This document shows, one piece after another, positions 1 to 5,856 of a stretch of 5,966 bases of DNA. The position numbers were made by a program, and so were the translations under genes. Numbering within the stretch: the first letter of the stretch is position 1; every line of letters starts with the position of its first letter. The DNA comes from an uncultured Clostridia bacterium. Its GTDB lineage: Bacteria > Bacillota > Clostridia > TANB77 > CAG-508. The stretch spans positions 245-6,210 of the forward strand of contig CAPBNZ010000089.1 in assembly GCA_948585895.1 (NCBI GenBank), written 5' to 3'. The notes below the pieces were generated by a model that was not told where the DNA came from, searched no databases, and worked only from the letters and a program-made list of their open reading frames with translations.

Positions 1-114
1 AATTCCCTCTCTCACAATATTTTCAATTATATTATGAGTAAGAGATTTTTTGAATAATCTGTTTGTATTGCAACCACTCTTATTTGTAGTAGTTGCAGTT
101 CTAAAAATAAGCAA
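1..114 (-). CDS. Possible 5' part of an unidentified ORF running off the window
   Basis: On the minus strand a frame is open from a TTG at 112-114 to position 1, giving 38 codons without a stop. The preceding in-frame stop lies inside the end of the Spo0A-like gene, and another TTG just after that stop is an alternative start. The product would contain NKSGCNTNRLFKKSL and then HNIIENIVREGI, with mixed hydrophobic and charged residues that look protein-like. No ATG and no convincing ribosome binding site is visible. In DNA this AT-rich, 38 open codons is suggestive but could be chance. I do not recognise the product. Confidence 0.2.
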   Translation of the reverse strand, partial: MLIFRTATTTNKSGCNTNRLFKKSLTHNIIENIVREGI

Positions 115-121
115 CTTTAAG
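1..121. other. Left-edge region with no confident gene
   Basis: This stretch lies downstream of the Spo0A-like gene. It holds the pentamer GCAAC at 70-74, AGTTGC at 91-96 and GCAACT at 111-116. The middle copy can pair with either neighbour, so two mutually exclusive hairpins are possible. Neither is followed by a clear U-tract, so I do not call a terminator. On the minus strand one frame stays open from a TTG at 112-114 to the window edge, and this is listed separately. Confidence 0.4.
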
Positions 122-895
122 TTAGTTACTTTCAGCAATTATATCTTTTAAAACATTTTCTTTTAACTTATGAAAAAATTCTTTCTGAATTTCATCTTTA
201 TTTATACTATAATTTAACTTTCTTATTGGATTTTCGTTTATATAGTTTTTTTCTATTACTTCCTCTATTCTTTCTCGTATTTCATTTATCATATCTTCTG
301 TTAAATTATTTTTTTCTTGTAATTCTTTATATAAATCATCTTTTATCTCTGTTGTATATTCAATATTATTTATTAATAAGTGCCTAAGAAGATAGCCTAA
401 TAATGCAACATTATATGGCTGTTTTATATTTCTTATATCTTCAACTATTTCATTCAATTGTTTCGATATTATTCTTGTCATATCTTCTTCTTCTATTTTA
501 GTTGAACTTTTATAACATTCCACAATATAATAAAAAATAAACCTTCTTTGAATATCATTAAGTAGTCTTGAAGAAATATACTTTACTCCTAATTCGTAAA
601 ATCTATCTTCTTCCTCTTTAGTTTTTAACCCACCTGTAATTACGATCACTTCGGGAAGTTTTAGTTCTAAACTATGACATCTTTCAAGCATTTCTAACCC
701 TGTAATTCCTGGCATATATTGATTCAAAATAATAAAATCTGGCATTTCTTTTTGTATTTCTTCAATCCCTTTTTCTCCTGTTCCAACAGTTTTCATTCTC
801 GTAACAAAAGGACAATTCTCTTTTATCATATCTTCTGTTTGTTTTGCTAATGCTTCTTCATCTTCTATTTGAAGAATATAAAAATCCTTTTTCAT
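122..895 (-). CDS. Degenerate Spo0A-like response regulator, phosphoacceptor Asp replaced by Asn
   Basis: The 257-residue product has the size and layout of Spo0A (267 residues in B. subtilis), the DNA-binding master regulator of sporulation. Residues 4-125 form a receiver domain: the acidic pocket is IEDEE (10-14), the switch Thr is T87 in VIVITGG, and PDFIILNQYMPG (52-63) aligns with PDVLVLDIIMPH of Spo0A. The phosphoacceptor Asp is therefore N58, and the conserved Lys of YFILKPF aligns with R110. Residues 138-252 resemble the Spo0A C-terminal DNA-binding domain in helix pattern, including INEIRERIEEVI as the likely recognition helix. The ATG at 893-895 is preferred over one 21 nt upstream because AGGAGGAG sits just before it. 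I infer a cytoplasmic regulator that works without phosphorylation, either as a constitutive DNA binder or as a decoy that pairs with host Spo0A. The receiver call is firm, the Spo0A_C call likely, and the role is inference. Confidence 0.72.
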   Translation of the reverse strand: MKKDFYILQIEDEEALAKQTEDMIKENCPFVTRMKTVGTGEKGIEEIQKEMPDFIILNQYMPGITGLEMLERCHSLELKLPEVIVITGGLKTKEEEDRFYELGVKYISSRLLNDIQRRFIFYYIVECYKSSTKIEEEDMTRIISKQLNEIVEDIRNIKQPYNVALLGYLLRHLLINNIEYTTEIKDDLYKELQEKNNLTEDMINEIRERIEEVIEKNYINENPIRKLNYSINKDEIQKEFFHKLKENVLKDIIAESN

Positions 896-918
896 AAAAC
901 TTCTCCTCCTAGCCATAT

Positions 919-947
919 ATTATAACATAATATCACAAAAAAATAAA
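919..947 (-). promoter_or_regulatory. Extended -10 promoter of the Spo0A-like gene
   Basis: On the minus strand TGTTATAAT gives a perfect TATAAT at 919-924 preceded by the TG of an extended -10 (926-927). The hexamer 17 bp upstream, TTTATT at 942-947, is a weak -35. Transcription would start about 10 nt before the AGGAGGAG ribosome binding site, leaving a very short leader. Confidence 0.55.
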
Positions 948-961
948 TAGTTTTTCTTTTT

Positions 962-979
962 TGTTCAATCGCTTGACCA
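962..979. promoter_or_regulatory. Candidate operator palindrome between the divergent genes
   Basis: The 18-bp element has 7-bp arms TGTTCAA and TTGACCA separated by TCGC, with one mismatched pair. Its size and symmetry suit a dimeric XRE repressor. It overlaps the upstream edge of the XRE gene's promoter, so self-repression is the simplest reading. It lies about 15 bp upstream of the weak -35 of the Spo0A-like gene. Only one copy was noticed, so this is inference. Confidence 0.4.
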
Positions 980-996
980 GGTAAATAAACTTTTTT

Positions 997-1005
997 TGAT
1001 ATAAT
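997..1005 (+). promoter_or_regulatory. Extended -10 promoter of the XRE gene
   Basis: TGATATAAT contains a perfect TATAAT (1000-1005) with the TG of an extended -10 at 997-998. TTGACC at 973-978 looks like a -35 but the spacing is 21 bp, which is too long, so the extended -10 probably carries the promoter. A T-tract at 991-997 lies just upstream. Confidence 0.5.
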
Positions 1006-1040
1006 TTTAAATAATTGTATCTATGAGAGGAGATAAATTG

Positions 1041-1301
1041 ATGGAATTATCTGACGCAATTGTAGTAAGAATAAAGCAACTTATGAAAGAAAATAATATG
1101 AAGATATATGATTTAAGTATTTTAACAGGTATACCTCGTAACACGCTTTCTGTTTTCTTAAAAAGAAGTACCAAAACAATTAGATTAGAAAATTTGCTAT
1201 ATATTTGTGAAGGTTTTGATATAGAGTTAAAAGACTTTTTTGATGATAAAGTATTTAAAAATGTTGAAGCTAAAAATTGGTTAAAAAATCCAGAAGAATA
1301 A
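1041..1301 (+). CDS. Small XRE-family (Cro/CI-type) HTH repressor
   Basis: The 86-residue product is a single Cro/CI-type helix-turn-helix domain. Residues 6-62 follow the five-helix pattern: VRIKQLMKENN is helix 1, IYDLSILTGIP is helix 2 and turn, RNTLSVFLKRS is the recognition helix, and TIRLENLLYICEGFDIELKDFF completes the fold. There is no room for a peptidase or sensor domain, so it is likely a plain dimeric DNA-binding repressor. The ATG at 1041 is chosen over one 18 nt upstream because AGGAG lies 8-9 nt before it, and the earlier ATG overlaps that site. It is the only plus-strand gene and is divergent from the Spo0A-like gene. It probably represses itself through the palindrome at 962-979 and may also control its neighbour. 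The fold call is strong; the targets are inferred. Confidence 0.85.
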   Translation: MELSDAIVVRIKQLMKENNMKIYDLSILTGIPRNTLSVFLKRSTKTIRLENLLYICEGFDIELKDFFDDKVFKNVEAKNWLKNPEE

Positions 1302-1323
1302 TTATTTGATTCTCCTGGATTTT
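1285..1323. terminator. Bidirectional terminator between the XRE gene and topB
   Basis: A 9-bp stem AAAATCCAG/CTGGATTTT is followed, after one mismatch, by a second 5-bp stem AGAAT/ATTCT and a 9-nt loop. On the plus strand it ends in TTTTAATTATTTT; on the minus strand it is followed by a T-run made by the A-run at 1283-1288. It contains the stop codon of the XRE gene and lies 9 nt past the topB stop, so it can end both convergent transcripts. Confidence 0.75.
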
Positions 1324-1332
1324 AATTATTTT

Positions 1333-3423
1333 CTAAAATAAAAATTTGATTTCTTCGTTTATAATTTGTAATTTTGCATTAAACTGCTTTCCAGATTTAG
1401 ATTTAAAACCTTTTATTTCTGTTGTTATTCCTTTTTCTAACAATTGTTTAGCGTTTGTTTTTGATATTTTCTTTCCTGATATAGTTTTCCAAATTGAAAA
1501 TTTACAACCCTCTTTATATCCAGAACAATAATATGATTTATTAGATTCGATAATGTCTTTACCACATAAAGGACAATGTCCTAATATTGTCTTTTCGCTT
1601 TTATAGTCTCTCTTTAATTTGAATTTTGACACATCTTTCGTTTCTAAAACATTTTTTATATCTAAAAGAATAGATTTTAATAGCTTATTTTGATCTGCTT
1701 TTCCATCTCGTATTTCTTCCTGGATAATCCACCACTTTGCTGTTAAATCTGCTTTTTTCCATTCGTCAGGTAATATCTTATAATATTCTCTACCTAATTC
1801 TGTCGAAATAACTTTATCTTTTTCTTCTTTAATATATCCTCTTTTTATCAGATTTTGAATAATGCTCGCTCGTGTTGCACTTGTACCTATACTTCCATTT
1901 TCGCCTTCCTTATCCTTATCTTTTCGTTTTAATATTTCTTTTATTTTAGGATCATCAACATATTTTGATATTCTTGTCATATCTTCTATTAGGCTTGCCT
2001 GTGTATATCTTGCAAGTGGTTTTGTTTCTATTTCTTTAATATCATTTTTTATTATAATTCCAGTATATAATCCATCTAATAATTTTGACAATGTTGATTC
2101 TATATTATCATTATTACTATCCTTATCTAAGTATTTCTTAAATCCTTCATCTAAAATATTTGTTGAACTTGCTTTAAACTTATATTTATTTTGATCTTCT
2201 GTTTCTAAATATGTAATCTCTTTTTTTAATGGTCTGATAAATTGGATTAAATAATACATACAAATTTCTTTATATACTTTTTGTTCTTTATCATTCATTT
2301 TAGATAACTCTAAATTTATTAAAGTTGGTATGATTCCGTGATGAGCTGTTACTTTACTATCATCAAAACATTTTGAATGAGGTAAATTACTATAATCTAA
2401 ATCTAATTTTAAATCAATATTTTTTAATACCTTTTTTATAACTTCTGGTGCTTCTTTATAATGTTCTTCATTAAGATATTGACTATCACTTCTGTTATAT
2501 GTTATTGCGTGATATTTTTCTCTTAAATCCTGCGTTATTTTCAATGTTTCATCAGGCTTAATTTTATATTTTTTACTAATATGAGATTGTAACTTAGTTA
2601 GATTAAATGGTAATGGAGCATTTTCATTTTTAATTTGTTTTGTTATATTTACTTTTAGATTTTTATTTATAAACTTATCTAATATATGTTTTAACTCTTC
2701 TTGATTTTTATAAATAACATTATCTTTATTTTCTAATTTTGCCTTAACAATATTTCCATTTACATTAATATCTACATATCCGTCATAATATTTTTCTTTT
2801 ATATGATTTTCAATTGCTAAATCACGATTTACTACTAATCCTAATGTTGGAGTTTGCACTCTTCCTACTGACAATGTGGTTTCATTTAATAAAGAAAAAT
2901 ATCTACTTAGATTTATACCTACAACATAATCTGCTATTGCTCTTGCATTTGCACTCTTTCCCCAAGTCTTATATTTTGAATTAGGTTCTAAATTTCTCAA
3001 TGCTTTCTTTAAGTAATCTTCATTAAATGCAGATGTTTGTATTCTTTTAACATTACCCTTGAATTTGCAATATTCAATTATTTCATCTATCAATAATTGT
3101 CCTTCCTCATCTATATCTCCTGCATTAATTACTTCATCACATTCATTTATTAGTTTTTTTATAATATTAAACTGTTTCTTAGTTTTACCAATAGGAACTT
3201 TCCCCCAGTTTTCAAAATATATTGGCAACTGTTTTATTTCCCAATTTTCATTGCTTTCATCATATTCCTCTGGTGTCTTTAATCTTAAAATATGACCATA
3301 AGCCCACGTTACTATATAATTTCCTTTTTCAAAATATCCTTCTTTGTTACTTACTTTCCCATCTATTGCATTTACTATTGATTTTGCAAGTTCTGGTTTT
3401 TCTGCAATTATTAAACTTTTCAT
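1333..3423 (-). CDS. topB: DNA topoisomerase III (type IA)
   Basis: The 696-residue product is a full-length type IA topoisomerase, which relaxes or decatenates DNA by a single-strand break with a 5'-phosphotyrosine link. The N-terminal Toprim domain has the catalytic Glu in IIAEKPELAKSIV (E8) and the metal-binding acids in NAGDIDEEGQL (D103, D105, E107). LSVGRVQTPTLGLVVNRD (185-201) is the conserved strand-passage segment. The nucleophile is Y309 in HAITYNRSDSQYL, where the usual Pro after the Tyr is Asn. HHGIIPT (361-367) and SIGTSATRASII (511-522) are further family motifs. One four-Cys zinc ribbon (C617, C620, C633, C640) and a short basic tail follow. Such copies are common on conjugative elements and plasmids, where they are thought to resolve replication or transfer intermediates. 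The start has only a weak site (TAGGT), consistent with coupling to the membrane-protein gene 14 nt upstream. The family is certain; the element role is inferred. Confidence 0.96.
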   Translation of the reverse strand: MKSLIIAEKPELAKSIVNAIDGKVSNKEGYFEKGNYIVTWAYGHILRLKTPEEYDESNENWEIKQLPIYFENWGKVPIGKTKKQFNIIKKLINECDEVINAGDIDEEGQLLIDEIIEYCKFKGNVKRIQTSAFNEDYLKKALRNLEPNSKYKTWGKSANARAIADYVVGINLSRYFSLLNETTLSVGRVQTPTLGLVVNRDLAIENHIKEKYYDGYVDINVNGNIVKAKLENKDNVIYKNQEELKHILDKFINKNLKVNITKQIKNENAPLPFNLTKLQSHISKKYKIKPDETLKITQDLREKYHAITYNRSDSQYLNEEHYKEAPEVIKKVLKNIDLKLDLDYSNLPHSKCFDDSKVTAHHGIIPTLINLELSKMNDKEQKVYKEICMYYLIQFIRPLKKEITYLETEDQNKYKFKASSTNILDEGFKKYLDKDSNNDNIESTLSKLLDGLYTGIIIKNDIKEIETKPLARYTQASLIEDMTRISKYVDDPKIKEILKRKDKDKEGENGSIGTSATRASIIQNLIKRGYIKEEKDKVISTELGREYYKILPDEWKKADLTAKWWIIQEEIRDGKADQNKLLKSILLDIKNVLETKDVSKFKLKRDYKSEKTILGHCPLCGKDIIESNKSYYCSGYKEGCKFSIWKTISGKKISKTNAKQLLEKGITTEIKGFKSKSGKQFNAKLQIINEEIKFLF

Positions 3424-3437
3424 CTGTACCTACTTTC

Positions 3438-3656
3438 TTAAAGATAAATAATTTTATCATTTTTATCTTTATATCTATTTTTCTTATTTTGCTTTTTTAT
3501 TTCTTTTGATTTCTTTATATATTCTGACTGTTCTAAATTTTCAAATTCTCTTTCTTCATCAGTTTTACTTTGATTTCCTACAACAATACAACAATATAAA
3601 AGAAAAACTATACAAAAAAGCACTATTGTTATGAATACTGTTATAAAAATAGCCAT
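3438..3656 (-). CDS. Small single-pass membrane protein, function unknown
   Basis: The 72-residue product starts with a strongly hydrophobic helix at about residues 3-26 (FITVFITIVLFCIVFLLYCC) followed by a charged 46-residue tail. The tail is first acidic (TDEEREFENLEQ) and then very Lys-rich, and is probably a coiled or disordered cytoplasmic region. There is no signal peptidase site or lipobox, so it likely stays anchored in the membrane. GGAGG at 3668-3672 precedes the ATG by 11 nt. It is the first gene after the hairpin block and ends 14 nt before topB, so the two are probably co-expressed. Small anchored proteins of this shape occur in conjugation and replication regions of Gram-positive elements, but I cannot assign a family. 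Confidence 0.7.
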   Translation of the reverse strand: MAIFITVFITIVLFCIVFLLYCCIVVGNQSKTDEEREFENLEQSEYIKKSKEIKKQNKKNRYKDKNDKIIYL

Positions 3657-3685
3657 TTTTCAATGTTCCTCCATTATCCTTTGCT

Positions 3686-3706
3686 AAAAAATACACCGAA
3701 GTGTAT
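3686..3706 (-). terminator. Intrinsic terminator with UUCG tetraloop
   Basis: On the minus strand a perfect 6-bp stem ATACAC/GTGTAT closes on the very stable C(UUCG)G tetraloop and runs directly into six U residues. It sits after the HNH gene and 30 nt before the start codon of the membrane-protein gene. It should stop most transcription coming from the upstream genes unless it is antiterminated. No clear promoter follows it. Confidence 0.75.
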
Positions 3707-3834
3707 GCCATCTTTAAATCCTCTTAACATTTTTAGCTCTAAAAGAGGACTAGAAAGCTTGTCTTTCTAAGTGTAACCAGAAAAACCTCCGTTTTTCTTA
3801 TCCTGCCACTAAATTTCTTACGAAATTTTAGTGG
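3686..3834 (-). ncRNA. Candidate structured RNA or leader: five consecutive hairpins
   Basis: About 150 bp is almost entirely made of inverted repeats. In minus-strand order: (1) 3806-3834, a 12-13 bp stem closing on GTAA with one bulge; (2) 3779-3798, AGAAAAAC/GTTTTTCT with loop GGAG; (3) 3751-3769, TAGAAAG/CTTTCTA with loop ACAAG; (4) 3719-3749, TCCTCTT/AAGAGGA with a 17-nt loop that can form its own TTTTAG/CTAAAA stem; (5) 3691-3706, ATACAC/GTGTAT with loop TTCG, followed by T6. The last is a good terminator only on the minus strand, which fixes the likely direction. GTGT before hairpin 1 could pair with ACAC after hairpin 2 to close a multibranch. Hairpin 1 overlaps the end of the HNH gene, whose stop codon lies in its loop. 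It may be an attenuating leader of the downstream membrane-protein/topB pair, a small RNA, or a DNA-level origin. No known family was recognised with certainty. Confidence 0.55.
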
Positions 3835-4276
3835 AACACGCAAGTTGCTTTAGTTTGAGATTGTTTTTACATACCTTGCAAATCTTTTCTTTACTTGACT
3901 TTGTTCCAAATTCTTTATTACACAACTTGCATTTTTTTATTTTATAACTTCTTAAAACTAACATTTCTTTGTTCCAATATGGATATTTACTTTTCAAATA
4001 TTTTTCATACTTTTGTTCTAATTGTACTTTTTCTTTACCTATTGAATTATCAAATTCTTTATGACAAATATCACATAATTCTAAAATATTTTCCTCAATA
4101 CCTAGTCCACCAAATTGCCTTGCTATAAAATGAGCATTAGGTTGTCCTATTCCTTTTTTATTTTTACAATTAATACACATTCCATTATCTCTAATTGCTA
4201 CTGATACTTTTACATCATAAGGAATATCAGTAGGATTCTTTTTTATTCTTTGGCGTATTTTCCTAATTGATCTCAC
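3818..4276 (-). CDS. HNH endonuclease-like protein with extra C-terminal zinc motif
   Basis: The 152-residue product carries an HNH nuclease core. C34/C37 (GMCINC) and C68/C71 (CDICH) form the structural zinc site, H49 in PNAHFIARQFGGLG is the likely general base, N63 in EENILEL is the central Asn, and H72 completes the metal site. The segment AHFIARQFGGLGIEENI is typical of small phage and plasmid HNH proteins. Residues 116-136 add a second Cys4 cluster (CKLC and CKVC), absent from the simplest members, which may bind DNA. The start is GTG: an in-frame TAA lies two codons upstream and no usable ATG exists. The ribosome binding site (GAAAGAAG) is weak. The substrate is unknown; it could be a homing-type or phage-packaging nuclease or a defence enzyme. 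There are no RuvC motifs, so it is not IscB-like. Its stop codon lies in the loop of the first hairpin of the array. Confidence 0.82.
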   Translation of the reverse strand: MRSIRKIRQRIKKNPTDIPYDVKVSVAIRDNGMCINCKNKKGIGQPNAHFIARQFGGLGIEENILELCDICHKEFDNSIGKEKVQLEQKYEKYLKSKYPYWNKEMLVLRSYKIKKCKLCNKEFGTKSSKEKICKVCKNNLKLKQLACSTKIS

Positions 4277-4313
4277 ATATTATCACTTCTTTCTCTTTTG
4301 TTTCTTATCTATC

Positions 4314-4850
4314 TTATAATTTTAGTGCATAAATTCCAAATACTCTTACAGCTAGTTCTTCATATAGTTCATTCCTTGCATAATAAAATGTTCTGCCATA
4401 TCCCAAGTTGTGTTCATACAAAAATTGTTTAATCTCTTTTCCTTCCATATACACTTCTGATAATATTGCAATTTTCAATTCGCTTTTTGGTTTCATAGAA
4501 ATTTCAGTTTCTTTTATGTATTCCTCAAACGTACCTTCTAAAAAGTTCAAAAATAATCTAGTTTGTAAATGCTTTTTATATAAGGATTCTAAATAAATCT
4601 CTTTATTTGAAAAAACTTCTTTCATCATTTTTTCAATTTCTTTTTGTTTTGCCTGGTCTATTTCTTCTTTACTAAACTTTACGTTTTCAACCTGTGCTGT
4701 GAATTGTTTTAAAGTTTTGTAATTTTCTAAAATAACAATTATATTATTTAAACATCTATCAAAACTCATCTTCCTAACATCTATTTTAGATAATTCTTCT
4801 TTAATTACTTCTCTCATCTTCTCTAAAAATTCATTATTAGTTTGATTCAT
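4314..4850 (-). CDS. Putative ArpU/RinA-like transcription regulator
   Basis: The 178-residue product is mostly helical and highly charged. The N-terminal 120 residues show no motif I can name. Residues 123-170 look like a sigma-70 region 4-type helix-turn-helix: SELKIAILSEVYMEG, then KEIKQFLYEHNLG, then GRTFYYARNELYEELAVRVFG. That pattern, with a phased Tyr/Arg recognition helix and a trailing helix, is typical of ArpU and RinA regulators of phage late genes and of similar proteins on integrative elements. AAGGAGG lies 8 nt before the ATG. The gene sits 27 nt after the 92-residue ORF and 37 nt before the HNH gene. If the family call is right, it would activate a later gene set, possibly outside the window. 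The family assignment rests on the C-terminal pattern alone. Confidence 0.5.
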   Translation of the reverse strand: MNQTNNEFLEKMREVIKEELSKIDVRKMSFDRCLNNIIVILENYKTLKQFTAQVENVKFSKEEIDQAKQKEIEKMMKEVFSNKEIYLESLYKKHLQTRLFLNFLEGTFEEYIKETEISMKPKSELKIAILSEVYMEGKEIKQFLYEHNLGYGRTFYYARNELYEELAVRVFGIYALKL

Positions 4851-4877
4851 TTCAAAATCCTCCTTAACTGTTTATTT

Positions 4878-5156
4878 TTAACTCCTATCTTCTAAATATA
4901 TACTGAAGACTTTTCTCTCTTCATCATAATAGAAATTCGATATGTATTGTTTTAAAATTTTTTCATTTAATACAAGTCTTAATCTTTTACGAATGTTTTC
5001 TTCTGAATCAAAATAATATAATCCAAAATATATCCAATCATTTTCTCCAACTGTATCTAAACATATTCTTATAACTCTTGTTAAAGGAATATCTTTATCA
5101 TTAGTTATTCTAAAATCATATTTTAATAGAAATTCTTCTAAATTAACTTCTTCCAT
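4878..5156 (-). CDS. Hypothetical 92-residue acidic protein
   Basis: I do not recognise this protein. It appears to be a small compact alpha/beta domain. An acidic N-terminus (MEEVNLEEFLLKYDF) is followed by alternating hydrophobic strands (TRVIRICLD, DWIYFGLYYFD), a basic helix (ENIRKRLRLVLNEKILKQYI) and a last strand pair (KVFSIYLED). There is no Cys pair, signal peptide or membrane segment. AGGAGGT sits 5 nt from the ATG, a strong but closely spaced ribosome binding site. It begins 14 nt after the 60-residue gene, so it belongs to the same operon. Confidence 0.65.
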   Translation of the reverse strand: MEEVNLEEFLLKYDFRITNDKDIPLTRVIRICLDTVGENDWIYFGLYYFDSEENIRKRLRLVLNEKILKQYISNFYYDEERKVFSIYLEDRS

Positions 5157-5170
5157 TTGGACCTCCTATA

Positions 5171-5353
5171 TTAAATGAGATGTTTAGCCTTATACATATC
5201 AATATCTTTCTCAACCTGTATTATTTTCTTTTGATAATTTTCTTCTGTATTTGGAACTTTAAATTTACATTTTTTGCAATCCTTAACTTTCAATATGCCA
5301 CAAACATAATTACTCTTTTCATATAAACAATATTTTCCATCAAGCTCCTTCAT
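5171..5353 (-). CDS. Hypothetical 60-residue four-Cys protein
   Basis: This small protein has four cysteines at residues 9, 18, 26 and 29, the last two as CKKC in a Lys-rich stretch. This spacing would suit a single zinc site. A charged helix follows (NYQKKIIQVEKDIDMYK). It starts inside the end of the upstream HTH/coiled-coil gene: the ATG is 14 nt before the end of that gene's stop codon, and AAGGGG within the upstream coding sequence serves as ribosome binding site. The overlap indicates translational coupling. The family is unknown; a small zinc-binding accessory protein is the most that can be said. Confidence 0.62.
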   Translation of the reverse strand: MKELDGKYCLYEKSNYVCGILKVKDCKKCKFKVPNTEENYQKKIIQVEKDIDMYKAKHLI

Positions 5354-5849
5354 TATTTCCCCTTTCTTTTTGTTTTAATTTTTTAAAAATATTAGGTTTT
5401 TCTTTGGAAGATGATAGTAACATCTTTCGATTTTCTAAAAGTATTCTTTCATTTTTTATAGCCATTTCTCTCCAAATTTCTTTATCTTTATACTCCTTAT
5501 TTTTTTCATCTTTCCAATTTTCTGCTTGTTTTTTCCAATCTTCAGCTTGATTCTTGTAATATTCTAGTTTATCTTTGTACCACTCTTTTTCTTTTTGTAA
5601 AATTTTAACTTCTTGCTCTAATACAATTTTATCTTCTTTTACATTTTTATTTTTTCTTTTAGATTGGTCTATTTCAGCAAATCTTCGCCTTAAATATTCT
5701 GCTCCTTCCTGATTTATTACATTTTTCCCCTTTTCATTTTTATACATATATCCTTTTTCTATTAGTTCTTTTTTGTAATGAGCTAATAGTGCTAAAGATT
5801 TATTAAACATTATACTAATCTCTTTTTGCGTATAAACTTTTTGCCCCAT
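5340..5849 (-). CDS. HTH plus coiled-coil protein, plasmid DUF536-like
   Basis: The 169-residue product has an N-terminal helix-turn-helix (about 6-30, VYTQKEISIMFNKSLALLAHYKK split as helix, turn, helix) and a wing-like segment ending VINQEGAEYL (44-53). A long coiled coil spans about 70-145. Within it two near-identical heptads, QAEDWKK and QAENWKD, stand in tandem at 101-114. A basic tail (KPNIFKKLKQKER) closes the protein. This order matches the small replication-associated proteins of Gram-positive plasmids grouped as DUF536, which accompany a RepB-type initiator, though no initiator gene is seen here. A KilA- or Bro-like regulator is an alternative. GGAGG lies 7-8 nt before the ATG. It is the first gene of the long minus-strand operon and may regulate it. 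Confidence 0.6.
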   Translation of the reverse strand: MGQKVYTQKEISIMFNKSLALLAHYKKELIEKGYMYKNEKGKNVINQEGAEYLRRRFAEIDQSKRKNKNVKEDKIVLEQEVKILQKEKEWYKDKLEYYKNQAEDWKKQAENWKDEKNKEYKDKEIWREMAIKNERILLENRKMLLSSSKEKPNIFKKLKQKERGNNEGA

Positions 5850-5856
5850 TACAATT

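Noticed and set aside
70..116. Alternating GCAAC/GTTGC hairpins downstream of the Spo0A-like gene as a terminator or riboswitch.
   Set aside because: The stems are only 5-6 bp with long loops and there is no U-tract on either strand.
896..916. An upstream start for the Spo0A-like gene, adding seven residues beginning MARRRSF.
   Set aside because: The AGGAGGAG ribosome binding site lies inside that extension and is correctly spaced for the ATG at 893-895.
1801..1807. A perfect Spo0A-box core TGTCGAA.
   Set aside because: It lies deep inside topB coding sequence, only one was noticed, and a 7-mer is expected by chance about this often in 6 kb.
1862..2194. Plus-strand open frame of 110 codons opposite topB.
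   Set aside because: It is a shadow of the topB coding strand: no ribosome binding site, a Ser/Ile/Leu-rich composition typical of antisense AT-rich DNA, and it overlaps conserved topB motifs. The plus-strand frames at 1346, 3059, 3222, 3895 and 4408 fail for the same reasons.
3730..3745. On the minus strand TTTTAGAGCTA resembles the start of the Cas9 crRNA repeat, and a TTCG-loop terminator follows, as in a tracrRNA.
   Set aside because: There is no cas gene, repeat array or anti-repeat in the window, and the string is explained by the AT-rich inner stem of hairpin 4.
3818..4276. HNH gene plus adjacent structured RNA as an IscB/omega-RNA type system.
   Set aside because: The protein has no RuvC segments or bridge helix and is only 152 residues, far from the IscB architecture.
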